Shown here: in pieces, positions 44,815 through 58,000 of the stretch
Numbering within the stretch: position 1 is the first letter of the stretch
How the letters are laid out: the number at the start of each line of letters is the position of its first letter
The notes under the pieces: model-generated
Seen by the model: only the letters and a program-made list of their open reading frames with translations
Databases searched by the model: none
What the model was told of the DNA's origin: nothing
Made by a program: the position numbers and the translations under genes
Origin: Fragilariopsis cylindrus CCMP1102
Taxonomy: Eukaryota; Bacillariophyta; Bacillariophyceae; Bacillariales; Bacillariaceae
Direction: 5' to 3'
Assembly (NCBI GenBank): GCA_900095095.1
Contig: FMBT01000299.1
Coordinates: 434,001 to 498,000, forward strand
DNA: 64,000 nt

Positions 44815-47800
44815 CTACTGGTCGTTTGACGTCCTTAATCTAATCTTAGTGACTGCAGCTCCATCAATACCTGTACTCCTCCGTTGCTGCGCAACTGATG
44901 AAATCCATCCCCCTTGCTTAAACGCAAGGTCCCGTTTGACTGGAGGTAACGGTTGGTCGAGTCCCTGCTCACTAGCCGAAATATCAGCCGCATTCGAAGA
45001 TTTACTGGACGACTTGTATATATCATACGCCTTCGTTGCCATTTCTCCTCGCCACATTTGTCTGTCGAGCTCTTTCCTTGTCAACTCATCGAGCGCAGCC
45101 AGCGATGCTTCTTCTTCATTTGCAGCCAACTTCTCTTCTTCTGAGGTTTTCATCACTTTATCAACTCCAAGTTCCTTGTAGTCCCTCGCCCATTCATTCG
45201 TCTTCCTTACCTGTACCTGTAACACAGCAAAGCATCCACGAGGCCAGACCCATTGCCACAAAGCTAAGAGAGTGCAACGAAGCTGGCTATCGTTAGCACA
45301 TATGCCAACGTTGCCCTTATGAAAACCGCAGATTGAGTCTGTGATCTCAATAGGTTCTCCATTTATAGTTCGCCAAAGATTGGTCGCAAAGCGAGCTATA
45401 CGAACAACCAATTCGTCGTCAATACCTTTCTCGCGAGGATGACCTGCCCTACAAATGAGACGTAGCCCACGACGAGCTCCATCATTCACGGAACTTGCAG
45501 CTAGAGTTAAAATAAATGATGTGAGATATGATGAGATGACAGTTGAGAACCACATTGTTTGTAAGGAAGAAAATCTAAACAACAAGCCACAAACTTAGCC
45601 ACTTTTGCTTACCTGAGTATGAGTTAGGGTTTACGTTCGTTATAATAGCACTCCCAGTGTCTCCGCCATAGCTTGCCCCAAGAGGACCGTGCAAGAATCT
45701 TGCCATTGAGGTGACCAGGTCGTTGCGACCACCAATAGCACCGACGCGTTGCATCGAGCATATCTTTCCCGAACAGGCATCAAGCATTAATTGTGCCAAA
45801 GTTTGGCGAAGCCCCGGTGACGTGAGAGGATCAACGATTCTTTGGAACATGAACTCGAGGGCGGTGAGTAGACCAGCAGGTTTCATTGTTTCATTTTCAA
45901 ATCGATCGGCGGCACAACATATGCAAGCAATAGCCTGTGCGCATGCCGCTCTTGTCACATCCGATCTATGTGGTTTTGAGTCGAAAATAGATATATAAAA
46001 CGAAGCGGTAGCTACCTCGTCGAGTTTGTCTTTGTCACGATTCTCATTATTTTGACCTTTTGCGATTTTCCTCCCCAAATCAGTTCGTGGATCTGTTGTA
46101 CTCTGTCGAAGTATAGAAAGTGTGCATAAAGCCGTGATGGCATTTGCTGCAATTGTCTCGTAACATACTCCCGAAATACCTGTTAGAGACTTCGATTCGG
46201 CTTCCTTCCTTATCCTTTCTCTGTATAGTTCCCATTCGAGCCAGCGGCGGCTAATCTCCATCAGCTTAGAAACTGGATGTCTAGTTGTTGATTGTACCGA
46301 TTTCCCTGTAGCAGGATCGGTAATGAAAGATGGACTTATATTGATATGGCAAAGTGCAAGTAGAGCATCTGAACTAACATGCTCGAAGCGTACGGCATTG
46401 AAGTGACAACGACATCTTCAACTTCGTCGTCAGATTCCTCGTCGTCACTTTCCATCTTGTCTTCGTTCACTCTGCGACGCTTCTTTTCCATTAAAAATTC
46501 TTCGTCTGGGGTCACCAGATTACCAACCATTTCAGCGTCTACTGCACTGAGGACGGTTTCAAGAAATTGCAATACCGAGGTGGGGGTCATACCGTCTTTT
46601 GCACGTATAGAGGCTATGGCAGTTATAACTGCTGATCTTACTCTGTACTCTTCGTCTTCTTCAACTTCAACTTCGTCAGCTTCTTCAAGTACAGCGGCTC
46701 TCTCTATACCTTCGTCGAAGCCATCGAGGTATTGGTATCCATCGTCTTCGCTCGCCTTCGACGAAGGAGTAGAGCCGTCTGCATTATAACTGTTTGCGAT
46801 GTCTCGACATGGTTTTTTTTAACCGCCACTCTATTAAATTTCACTGGCATTACAGTTCCGTTATTGTAGAATCTTTCCCTAAAATACTGAATCAAAAGAT
46901 GGAGTCCAACCCAATTTGCTTGCCCTATGTCATTGTTGAACCTTGGCGCTTTATTGTTTTGCCACTGAGCGATTGCCAAAGCAGCTTGTGAGCGTACAGA
47001 TGGCGTGTGCGGTAAGGAACTATGTAATGCTGGTGTCCCACGAAGACAATCTCCTAGCACTCTCACGGGCAATTCAGATACTTGTACGTCATAAACAGAT
47101 GACACTTTAACAGACCCCTGGATTTTCATTGGTCTCTCTGCCAGAGCACGGAGAGAATCCACTTGAGCCCCTGAATCTCCGTCGTGAAAAAGCATCTCCG
47201 CCAGACAAGCATCTGGTTGAATTACAGATATCTTACCACCATAAAGAAGCATCGGATCGACCCTCACCCATAACAGTGGGGTAAGATTTGTTACTCGGAT
47301 CAATTCGATTGCTTGATAACCACCTTTGTGTATATTTGATTCTGTAAATGCTCCACCTCCTGAGCCCTTGATTCCTAGGGGACTCTTCAAGGCAGAACTT
47401 GGATCGTCTTTATTTGAGTCGCTTGATTGCATAGTACTCCTATATTCATTCTCAAGTACTCCACTAGCTGCTGTTTGAGCCTTTGGGAGTGTTACCGGCC
47501 TTGCATGCAATGTGAGAGATCCCCAATCACGTCGACTTCCATCGATATTAAGATCCTTAACAAATTCTCTAAATTGACCCTCATTTTCTACGACGCGGAA
47601 AGTTATTGGGCCTCCGTAAGCAATGCCACCTTCATAAATCACAGGCTCGGCATACGTTTGTAGTTGAATTCCCTTTGCTACACCAGAACCACCAGCATCC
47701 TTTGCTGGTTCGACATGAACACCCACACGTAAGTACAATTCTGACGCCCCACGTACGAAAGAATTCGGAAATCCTTCAGGGTCAACATAGGAGCGATTGG

Positions 47801-50792
47801 TCCTAGGATCTTTGGCATTACGCTCAGCATCCACGAGCGTTCCTAGTAACTGTGCTTCCCTTACACGACCGCATAGATTTTGCAGAGCGCGTGTAAAGAG
47901 TGTATGTGAAAGCCCTCTCTTTTTCAAAATTTCATTCACACAAACGATGAATCTTGGTCTTGGTCTTTCGATATTATCTTTTTCGTTTTCTTTTTCTTTG
48001 TCCTGCTCTGAACTTTTTGACTTCTTGTCTGGTGGGTACTTCAATTCGTGATGCCCCGTATCTGCAAGATGAGCGGCCACAAATGTTGCTCTTACTAGCC
48101 GCACAAAATTGGCAATACCCGCTCTTCCTTCAATAACACGTCGCACCAGGTCACCTTTGAGAGCACGATATGGGAGCCCACCGATGGGATGCTGAAGTTC
48201 AAGTGCACCACAACCCAAGTCGGAGCTGCTATTCGCATTGCTGGATAGGAATGTAAGGGATAAATGTGATCCCATCCATCCAACTGAAGGTCCAGGCACA
48301 AATCGATCCTTGTCCGTTCCACGTTCAAGGGTGCTTACTGCGTCTAGCGTGAGCAGCTGTCGAACAGCAAACTCGTCCATGGCAGAAGTGTGTGATTCGG
48401 TCCCGTTTGATGCTGAACGCCATAATTGATCATTGTTACGATCTTCCACTGGAACGGTACCGACGATATCACCAACGGCAACATCAAAATCTACGTCTTC
48501 AATATTTTGGACGGGTAAAAATTCCAAGTTTGAACTATTTAAGCCACTCTCACTGGAAAAGCGCTTTGTGAAAAATACGCCCCCCTTCGCTCCCCCTTCG
48601 CCATGGGCACCGTGACCACGATCATACAGACTCATAAGTAAACTTTCGATTAGAGTGTGGATATATCCGTTCCCAACGTCATCGCGCCCACCCAATGGGA
48701 CAGCAGAGATGATCCAGCCCCGTATGGCGCATCGTGCTTGAAGGAATTGCAAAATACGTCCTCCTTGATGGAAAGGAAGTCGATGATTGATAGGGGGCAA
48801 CAGACGAGCATCCATAATGGATCCACCTAAGAAATGATTATTCATGACCTCAGGACAACAATGGAGAGATCCGCTTGTAGCTCCACCATGAACTGCATGC
48901 GGTATCCAAATTTGTGTGTACGATACAGTACGAAATGCAGGGAGAGCCAGAATATCACGCATCAGTGATAGTGCCCGATGTGGAACACCGACAGTAGAAG
49001 TCAACACACTTTTATCCGAGTCTTCTAGAAGCTCAAGTTGTCGTTTGGTGAGTGGAGCTAAGTCAAATCTAGTTTCTGGTAGGAGTGTCACATTTGATGT
49101 GGTCGAGTGTATGAACTTTCTAGCAAAGATCGGAGCGAAGAATGCTTGTCTAATTCCTTCTCCGTTCTCCCGAGCAGCGTGTATCGGATCCACAGTATCC
49201 TTTTGGTCGTCATCATCTTCGTCATCATCGCTCGAATTCCCAGACTCATCTTCAACTAACGAATTCAAATACTCAGGATCTTCGATGTAACGGAAGGGTC
49301 CGATCGCAAATCCTGGTGATCGCGGCGATATCGGAAGCCAGCTACAGGAGTTCCAGACCGATGTAGCAAGTATAGAATTAATGGATGTAATTTTGCTATT
49401 ATTTTCTGGTGGAATAATATGTGGAGCACCGGTTGTATTATCTGTACCGGCGTTTCTTTCGATGCAACGGAGACAAGTATCGCGCAACCACTTGACATGA
49501 TCCTTTCCTACTTCTTTTTCCAGTCTATCTATATCGACTATGGTTTGAGTGGAATGGATCTCGAATCGGTCATGTAATAGGGTCTCCCGGACTCCAAAAT
49601 CTTCTCCAAATCCAACCACCGACAACCCCTCGCCCATGGGCGCAGTTACTCTGATAGTCATATCATGAGAGGCTCTATGTCGAGAAGAAGCCGAATCTGT
49701 TGAAGGAATCCACGATCGAGGACCCTCGTGATCACCATAGGTTCCGGCAGTCGTATATATATGGGGTGTATGATTCGTCGTGAGGGCGTGTATACCTCCC
49801 AAGTGTCGAATTGTACCATCAATACACGTACCACTATCACTACCGCCTAAAGCAATTTGATAGTAAACAGTAATTTTCGCCGCCCGGTTACAATTCTTGG
49901 CCATTGATTTTGCCACTAAGTCGATTCTAGACTCCTTTCTCTGTAACGTTCGTGATTCCATCCGTTGAGTTAGTCTAGATGAAACATCTCCGCCGCCGTC
50001 TGGATTGGGGTGGCTTCGAATGTCAAGCTTCCAGCATTCCTTAAGAGCAGTTTCCTCCTCCTCATTTCTCTTCGATGTTGTTGTCTTATTGCTGTCGCTG
50101 TTATTTCTGGCTGGGCTGGACATTATACGCAATTCACCAAGATTACTCCCAATACTAGCTGCCCGAATGGCATTAGTCATACCAGTAGCACCTCTCGTTG
50201 ACTGAGAATCGGCTTCATGACGTTTTGTCTTGGCTCTTTGAATCACATCGTCCATGGTATACGATGTAGCTGGTTTCAGAAGAACTCGTTCGAGAGGATC
50301 AAAATGACGAAAGGAAGTTTTTTTCTTTTCTAGTAGTTCCTGTTTGTTCACTACTACTGTGGATGGTGTTTCTACTTCGACGGAAGTTACATGACAAGAC
50401 CCTCGTAGGTGTAAAGCAAATTGCAATGGTTTTTCAGGTTTTTCATTTTTTATTGATTTCGTTGGATTATCTTCGCTTTCTTTCTTGCTACTACTATCGG
50501 TATGAACAGGATCTTTTATCGCATCATCTAGAACATATAAACTTGTTACAGCATTAGCATACCACGTCGCCTCCGATGTGGGAGATTCACGATGAAGGAA
50601 GAAAGATAGAGCAGATTTTTGATGTAGTAACTGCAAGTCGCCAACCTGAGCTGTATTAATAGGTTGTTGTGACATGGGAGGTGGCTCAAAGCGTCTCTTT
50701 TTTGAAGAATTTGCGTTTGTCGACGAAGAAACAGTCTTTGGTTTGGGAGAGGAATCACTTCCTCCAGCAGCTAGTTCCCTGCTATTCGCCAT
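44815..50792 (-). CDS. TAF2: TFIID subunit TAF2, with at least two frameshifts
   Basis: TAF2 is the M1-aminopeptidase-like subunit of TFIID that contacts initiator DNA. The first frame (50792-46704) gives 1362 codons: an Ala/Ser-rich start, GDLQLLHQKSALSFF, the M1-like region around YTTAGTYGDHEGPRSWIPST (about 345-365), and a long HEAT-like part. No HEXXH zinc site is present, as expected for TAF2. At the T8 run 46813-46820 the frame shifts; the next frame continues with PCRDIANSYNADG. It shifts again near 46388-46394 (to HVSSDALLALCHINISP). An intron at 45501-45612 (112 bp) joins NPNSYS to AASSVNDGARR. The C-terminus ends at 44815. The homopolymer break argues for sequence error. Confidence 0.85.
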
Positions 50793-51264
50793 ATTTCGCT
50801 TTATTCTGTTCAGCTTCTATGGTATGTAGAAGCACTTTCTTCAAAGCTTCTATTGTTTAATCAGAGTGGCGGGTGCTACAGTACTAATCAAAGGATGTGT
50901 CATGAAGACGTGAAGATTCAAGATGCAACGCCTATTTGTAAACAAATAACTCGAAATTTTAACAAGATTTTTTTTAGTGTGACGTCCGTCCATCGTTTTT
51001 TTCCTTAAAAAATCAACACGAGCTACTGCGTAACGCGACCTTCAGTAAGACTAAAAATCTGAAACATACGACAACAACCACAACTTCATGCCATTGCAAG
51101 ACACAAAACAAAACAAATAAATAAATACCAAGAACTGCTGTACATCAATTAGACTTCCATATTTTATTGTTATTACTATCCATTTTCGTAACACCCTGCC
51201 ATAAAGAAGAAGAAGAAGAAGAAGAAGAAGCAGAAGAAAGAAGAAAGAAGAAGAAATAGAAAAG
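50793..51264. other. Divergent intergenic region with GAA repeat
   Basis: About 470 bp between TAF2 (-) and SIL1 (+). TACAGTACTA lies at 50877-50886. A (GAA)n run of about 50 bp (51206-51256) precedes the SIL1 ATG and is probably in its 5' leader. Confidence 0.4.
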
Positions 51265-52835
51265 ATGACCGTTGCTATCTTGGCGCTCGGAATCCTCCTG
51301 ATTCTTCAAAGTGATCTTCATCAGCGACCAAGTAGTTTTCTCTCTTTTAGCGATGCGAAAGAAATTATTGCAACCAAAGAATGGCAGTTGCTTGGAGTGA
51401 ATGATACAGTTCCCGCTGGATTGCATTTGCGAATGGATATGACAACTGGAGAAAAATGGGCAAAGATCATGGACGATGATGATGATGAGGACGACGACGA
51501 ACAAAAAGAACAAGAACAAAATGAATTATACTATAATGATGACACAAAAATAAATTCAGAAAGAAGGAAAGAATCCGCATCGGCGGTGGCGGTCATCGAA
51601 GGGGATGAAGCAACAAAAATTCAAGATTCCAAACATATTTCTTCGGAGATCAAATATGACTTTGATATGATGCATCGAACCCTGTCGAAGCTTCCCGATG
51701 AGGAAAAAGAGTCAATAGGACTTCCTGAACTACCACAACCCAATGATGATGAATCCTCTAAGATTTCCTTCCAAAGAAGTATGGTCGATATTTGGAAGCT
51801 TCGTCAGGAACGTCTTGCTCGGACTTCAGAATCGATGGTTAATTTTCCAGAAGTTTTGAAGGCAAGAATTGCTAGTATTGAGGAATATTTAAAAGATCCA
51901 AAAACACAATTGATATCAATGAATTTGGAAGATGATGAATCGTCATCCAACGGCAACGTTGTCACTCATATTGTATCGGCGTTGAAAGATCTAGAATTTC
52001 AATTAACGGACCTAGATTTGGCTCGAGATTTTCATACAATGGGAGGTTGGCCATTTTTGGTTCAACTTGTTTCGGATGAATCTCACGTACCATCAGGCAA
52101 CAAGACAATTAACGAACTTTCTCCGAATATCCAAAGAAACATTCGTACTGTACAAGCCTATGCAGCTTGGGCTATTGGAACTGCCGTTAAGAATACAGAA
52201 GAATTCTTTTCGTATTCGATTGAAAAGATTGTGGTTGGGGATGGACAAATTACTACACCAATCGAGCTCCTGATTGATAGTTTCTGCAAAGAATATAATG
52301 ATTCAAACTCGTTGAAAATACGGACACTTTGTCCAAGAATATTTATGCTATCGGTTCTATATTGCGAGGTAATATTCCAGCACAAATTCGTGTTGTCAAG
52401 ACAAATGGTTTTGACAAGTTAGGAAAGAAATACAATGAGCTATCAAAGGAAGGGTTTAATTCTATTAATACGAAGCTGATCCAAAGGCTTGCCGTGCTCT
52501 CTATATACATTTTTGAAGACAGCACGGATACTAATATCGTCGATGCCATTACTAGTTCCGACTTTTGTGACGCTACATGTGGAGTTTTGTCGTCAGAAAA
52601 TTTTCTTCCGGTGTCAGTAGTAGAGACAGTTTTGAAAGCGTTTACTGTCTTGGGACCTCATTGTCAACAATCAAGTTGCGCCGTAAATGATTTCCAATCA
52701 ATCATCGAGTCAATTCGATCAGATTGGCTCAAACGTAAAGAAGACTTTGATGGCGATCATTTTAAAGAAATACTAGATGTTGCCAATGAAGCTTTGAAGT
52801 CGATACGAGGGGACGAATCAGGTAACGAATTATAA
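51265..52835 (+). CDS. SIL1: SIL1-like ER nucleotide exchange factor for BiP, one frameshift
   Basis: An N-terminal signal peptide (MTVAILALGILLILQ) precedes EWQLLGVNDTVPAGLHLRMDMTTGEKWAKI (about 39-68), the block that starts SIL1 proteins. SIL1 releases ADP from the lumenal Hsp70 BiP. An acidic linker (about 70-110) leads to an armadillo-like domain (ALKDLEFQLTDLDLARDFH, AWAIGTAVKNTEEF). The frame fails near 52301-52310 in a short A run, and the neighbouring frame carries on (LVENTDTLSKNIYAIGSILRGN), ending at 52835. The C-terminal KDEL-type signal is not obvious (GNEL). TAF2 is its divergent neighbour. The break is probably a single-base error because the downstream half stays fully open and conserved. 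Confidence 0.75.
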
Positions 52836-53219
52836 ATATTGCAGCTTATAATAAGTTAAACAATGCGACATGTTATTATTCCTGTACTTTTTGTATTCTA
52901 TATTTTACAGACACATAAACCATATGACCGGATGTCGTCTCGTGAACGACTGCTTCACTTTCTTAAAATCTCATATTGTCCCAAACAAGTTATTCATCTT
53001 TTTTCATGACATGACTCGAAAAAAATATACAGTACTCGTGGTAGTTTTGTGCGTGCTGTTCAATATTCTAAAGGTTAGATATGAAAAATGTACAATCATA
53101 CAAATGTAAATAATACTATGTAATGCATCAAATTCTAATAGTCTACCCAAGTATTTATGGTATTCGTTAGAAAATAGGAAGCGATTCTGCCTCTCCTGGC
53201 ATCAATAATCAGTCAACTT
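52836..53219. other. Convergent 3' intergenic region
   Basis: About 384 bp between SIL1 (+) and the DGQHR gene (-). An open frame at 52870-53109 is hydrophobic and looks accidental. A TACAGTACTC word lies at 53027-53036. Confidence 0.3.
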
Positions 53220-54548
53220 CTACTCGTAAAGCCAATAACTTTCAAGTCCTAAGTAAAACCGAAATTGTTCAGCCTTTTTCAAAGCAGTTTCCTTTACCAG
53301 CTCTCTGTTCTCTTCTACTTGATACTTAACTTCCAGTAAGTCATTTTGTTCAAGAATCCAATCTTCTACGGCTTTCGAAGTTTTATGACCGTGCTTTCGA
53401 ATGATATTGGACTGAAAAAGCGCATCACGCAGGTTGTCGATATTTAAATGTGGAGCTCGGCATCGTTGACTATCACTGAACATTTCAGGAAAACTATCTT
53501 GCAATCGATCAGCTACCTCGTTGATAATTTTTTTATCTGATGCATTTCCAACTCCTGGTAAATCTACCAGTTTGACCGGTTCAGCTTTATTAACTTCCAA
53601 GAAAAGATCCTTTGCATGTGTTTCTTCGTGTTCATCTTTTAGTGCTGGGTACACTTCCACCAGAATATTGTCAAAGTCAAAGTCATCAGATGTAACTTTG
53701 GTTTCCAGAACTTTAAGCATACCTACTCGGTGCTGACCATCTACAATGTTAAGACTACCATCAATATTCTCAAAAATTCCAATAATTCCTGGTAGTCCTA
53801 AATGAAGAGTTTTCATTTTATCAGTGGCCATTTTTTTGGTACGTGCGAGTCGGAATATTCTTTGCTTTTCCCATACGGGAATGGTTGCTAGATTTTTTAA
53901 AGACGCTAAATGAATCCTCTTGTAGCCCAATTCAGATATACATTTTCCTAAAATGGGATGCTCTCCTAGTAGTATTTCCATTTCTTGTGTTTGCTGTTCT
54001 GTGGTAGTAGTATTTCCGATAGATTCGTTCTTTTCCACTTCCAAATCACGCTTCCACGCTTCAAATGCTATCTGCCGTTTTTGAATTTCTATATCGCTCT
54101 CGATGCGAGAACGAGCCGCCACTTCGGCCTTTGCTGTAAGTTCTTCTTTTTCAAGCTCCCACTTTTGTTCATATTTTTCTGCTTCGCGTAGCTTGGCAGC
54201 AGCAATGGCCTCATCGATAGAGGGTTGGTATTTCGTTATACTGTTATCGTCCTCGTTCTTATCCACTTTTGAGTGCGACGAAACAACATCGGAGTTAATA
54301 CCGTCTCCAGTAGTATGTTCCTTACTTGACAATTTTTCTAAAAGTAAATTTCGTTCGTCATCGGGTAAATGGCTCGTTAAGGCATTTGCAGCCTTCCATC
54401 GCAAAGCACTTAAGTATCCCCCGACAGTACTACTTTTAGAGAAGTATTTTGTTGTACTGGACGAAGATGACGATGACGATGACGATTGAAACCGTGAACT
54501 ACATCTGGTTGCAATCGACCTCGCAAGCCGAGGGTAACGGGAAAACAT
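53220..54548 (-). CDS. DGQHR/ParB-fold domain protein with mitochondrial-type leader
   Basis: A single exon of 442 residues. The first 35 residues are rich in Arg and Ser without acids (MFSRYPRLARSIATRCSSRF), a good mitochondrial presequence. A coiled coil (about 115-185, EKYEQKWELEKEELTAKAEV) follows. The C-terminal half holds NIVDGQHRVGMLKVL (about 268-282), the DGQHR motif found in bacterial DndB-type and ParB-like proteins, then ILVEVYP and DLFLEVNKAEP, also usual in that fold. In bacteria such domains act in DNA modification systems; a eukaryotic role is not known to me. A mitochondrial DNA or nucleotide role is speculation. No frameshift is seen. Confidence 0.65.
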   Translation of the reverse strand: MFSRYPRLARSIATRCSSRFQSSSSSSSSSSTTKYFSKSSTVGGYLSALRWKAANALTSHLPDDERNLLLEKLSSKEHTTGDGINSDVVSSHSKVDKNEDDNSITKYQPSIDEAIAAAKLREAEKYEQKWELEKEELTAKAEVAARSRIESDIEIQKRQIAFEAWKRDLEVEKNESIGNTTTTEQQTQEMEILLGEHPILGKCISELGYKRIHLASLKNLATIPVWEKQRIFRLARTKKMATDKMKTLHLGLPGIIGIFENIDGSLNIVDGQHRVGMLKVLETKVTSDDFDFDNILVEVYPALKDEHEETHAKDLFLEVNKAEPVKLVDLPGVGNASDKKIINEVADRLQDSFPEMFSDSQRCRAPHLNIDNLRDALFQSNIIRKHGHKTSKAVEDWILEQNDLLEVKYQVEENRELVKETALKKAEQFRFYLGLESYWLYE

Positions 54549-55092
54549 GATGAATGGTGGATAGGAGTAGTAGCAGATGTGCTTGGTGTTTCCAGAGATT
54601 TCACTTGTATTCCAACAACAATAACAGATTTATCGGCAATGGCTATTCGGTAGCGTCATTTAATTCTTTTTCTTTTTTGAGAAATCTTGAAATAATTTAA
54701 CCTACACAGAAATAAATACAAAAACAAAAAAATTTCCGTAATCTTTTGGAAAGGACTAATTCATACTTTCTGAAAAAGCGTAATTTTCAGTCATGGATAA
54801 AAGGAGACCGCCCGCGCGAAATGTCTCCCCGGCGTATAATTTGAAAATATTTAAATAACACACCAAACAACACGACAACGGCGTTTTAGGTTCTGCTTCA
54901 AAGAAGTACTGTAAAAGAAAAGCATCAACAAGTTGCAAGACAAGCAAATCGCATGAATCGAATCGATCTATTAGATAGCCAGTTGTGTAGTACAAGTACT
55001 TGTAGGTTAAGGAGGTATTCTACATAGCTATACTCCATATCAAAGCTAACGACATCGATAGAGTTCTATTGCTTTTATCTACTACCGTTAAG
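54549..55092. other. Divergent intergenic region
   Basis: About 544 bp shared by the DGQHR gene (-) and KNL1 (+). AT-rich; no gene or repeat is recognised. Confidence 0.3.
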
Positions 55093-58000
55093 ATGGCAAG
55101 TGATGAGTCAAAAAACGACATCAGCACCAACAATGGCGGTGGAGGGGCGGCGACACCTCATCGTTCAAAACGAATAAATCTCGGAACACCTGCCAACTAC
55201 TACTTCAAATATATGAATTCTAGTAAGAAGGGTGAAAGTAATGAGTCTATGATTTCCGCCAAAGATGCTGAAGGAGATAATACTGGAACTATCAGTATCC
55301 CTGGCTTCAATCTTGGAGGCGGTGGACCGGCGACCGAATCGAGTTTTCTTAGTTTAGCTGGTAGCTCTGTTAGTGGTAGTGATGGTAGCATGGATATGTT
55401 AAATAAGAGTACCTTGAGTGACACAACGGAGTTAACGGCGTCAAACTTTGTTTTGGTAACAACTTCAAAACAAAATATGATGCGAAATAGTATTCATAAA
55501 AAGAATCATGATGCCTACAAGGATAAGGAAAATCCTACAAAGAGAAAGGCTTCCGATTTGAAGACTCAAAGTGATAATCCATTTGGTGTAAATGGTAGTG
55601 TAGGTTTAAGTAATCAGAAAAAACCATTCCGTCACGAAAATGTTGAAAATGGACACGAGGATAACACTGCAAAGGCTGAAAAATTGGCTCAGGGATCTGA
55701 TAGACGAAAAGACAAGGAAGAGATGCAGGAGGTGGTTCTCACTTTGTATCGATAAAGAATGCATCTCCGTCGTTAAGGTCTAGAATTAGTTCCTCCCCCG
55801 GTAGCCTTCGAAAGTTCCAAGAAAACCTAAAGAATTCCAGGATTCAACGTCAGGTTCAAAGAGAAGAAGATACAAAACGACGATTATCGATTGAGAATAA
55901 AATCTCGTTACATTCGATGGATGCACAACTAGAGGAACTTACAAGCGAAGTGTAATAAAGAAAAGAGAACGCTTACCACCCCCGTTTACACAACTAACAC
56001 AGAAGTCTTTGTCGCAGGATTCTTCGATTGCTGATGATAGCCTTCTGCTATCGCCAGCCCAATCCAATACAGGAGACAGCACGTCAAGTATAAACATGGC
56101 AGATCTTGACGATATCCTTGGAATCAAAAGTTCTACAACGCGAGAAAGCCGGTCGTCTGTAACTGCACGTTATAGCTCGATTCAGAGTTTACTAGGTGAC
56201 AATGGTTGTAAGGAATGTCCATCGGGGGATGAACAGAAAGAAACACTCTCACTTCTGGACAAGTCGTCAATCAGTACCAGTGCCAAACCTTCAGCCATAA
56301 ACGATTCAGAAATTATGAGCAATGATTCGGGTGATGTTATTAGTAAACAGCAACAAGGTATCGGATCACCCAAATCAACATCTATTTCCAGAGACGTGCA
56401 ACCGGACTATTCTTCACCGAAAAAAACTCTACCTATGGCGCTTCGATCGACGACCCCACAGTCTCGCAAGAAAATGACACCATCCAAGCTTTCTTCGGCA
56501 GCAAAGCGTGTCTTAAACCCACAGTCCATTTTCTCACCAGCTAGTAACACACGCAGCGCTAAGAAAAGACGGAAATTGGACAAAGAAAAACAAAAATCTG
56601 TCCTGTCATACATGGAGAGTATCGTCGATGAAACAAAGCAGCCCACTGAAATTGATAGATCGTTTTCTCCTGGAGTATCTGGAAACGATCGTAACATCAG
56701 CATTTCTCTAAAATTTGGATCTGCTGATAAGCTTGATCAATCTGGAAATGATTCTGAATCTTCTTCGGTCAATAACAATAACAATAATGGTAATGACACG
56801 GCTTCTTTGGGAGATGTCGCTGATCTTTTTGGTTTCATAACAACGGATACAAATTCTCCTCAAAACGATAAGCTTGATCAATCCGGAAATGATTCTGAAT
56901 CTTCTTCGGTCAATAACAATAACAATAACAATAATGAAAATGACACGGCTTCTTTGGGATGTCGCTGATCTTTTTGGTTTCATAACAGCGGACACAAATT
57001 CTCCTCAAAACGAATCACACATTTCTCTTCCTATGAATGGTCAAACGAGTCAAGTACGGGACGACCAAGAGACCGCTTCGATAGGAGAAATAAATGAAAT
57101 TCTCAATGGCTTTCCTAGTAGTCAAGATTCCTCAAGTCAGGACATAAATGTACCAAGAGCCTTATCGCAATGCGGGAAAAATAATGATGATGGCTGTACT
57201 ACCACCAAACAAATAGCAGTGAATGGACCGGTCGAAGGAACGAGTCAACTACGGGATGACCAGGAGACCGCTTCAATAGGAGATATCGATGAAATTCTAA
57301 ATGGCTTTCCTAGTAGTCAAGATTCTTCAAGTCAGGACATAAATGTACCAGGAGTCTTATCGCAACGCGGGAAAAATAGTGATGGCTATACTACTACCAA
57401 ACAATTAGCAGTGGATGGAGCGGTCGAACAGGAGACCGCTTCAATAGGAGATATCGATGAAATTCTAAATGGCTTTCCTAGTAATCAAGATTCTTCAAGT
57501 CAGGAGACAAACGTATCAAGAGTATTCTCGCAGCACGGGGAAGATGATGATGGCTGTACTACCACCAAACAATCAGCAGAGAAGAATAAGTTGGAATCCA
57601 GGAGTCTCGTAGGGACCAAACCTTTTGGACAATCGCTTTCGATGGAAAAGAGTAAGAAAATACCAGAGAGTTATGATGAAACAAATGTTTCAACAAAATA
57701 CTTGACCACCGACGTGGTAAACAAATCTGTAGATGGCGAAGAACCAGATGAGACGACGCTATCTGTGTTGGAGGATGTAGGAAAGTCGCCCGAAAATATT
57801 TCCAACTTAGCTTCCATCAATAAAGGAAAAGATGCAATTTCAAACGGGATCACTAGCATCGGTGGGGTAGATTTAAAGTCATCTACTGATGCTCTTCCTA
57901 CTCCTCCTCCTACCTTGAACTTGCCTCGTATGAGCCCAGACCACGAACGATCATCGTCGAAATCAAGAGATATGAACCGTGAAGAACTTGACCATAGCGT

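Noticed and set aside
52870-53109. 79-residue hydrophobic frame downstream of SIL1
   Set aside because: AT-rich composition alone yields such frames; no conservation signal.
55735-56015. An intron in KNL1 instead of two frameshifts
   Set aside because: The interval reads as continuous protein-like text in shifted frames (DTKRRLSIENKISL), and the donor gtggtt is poor.
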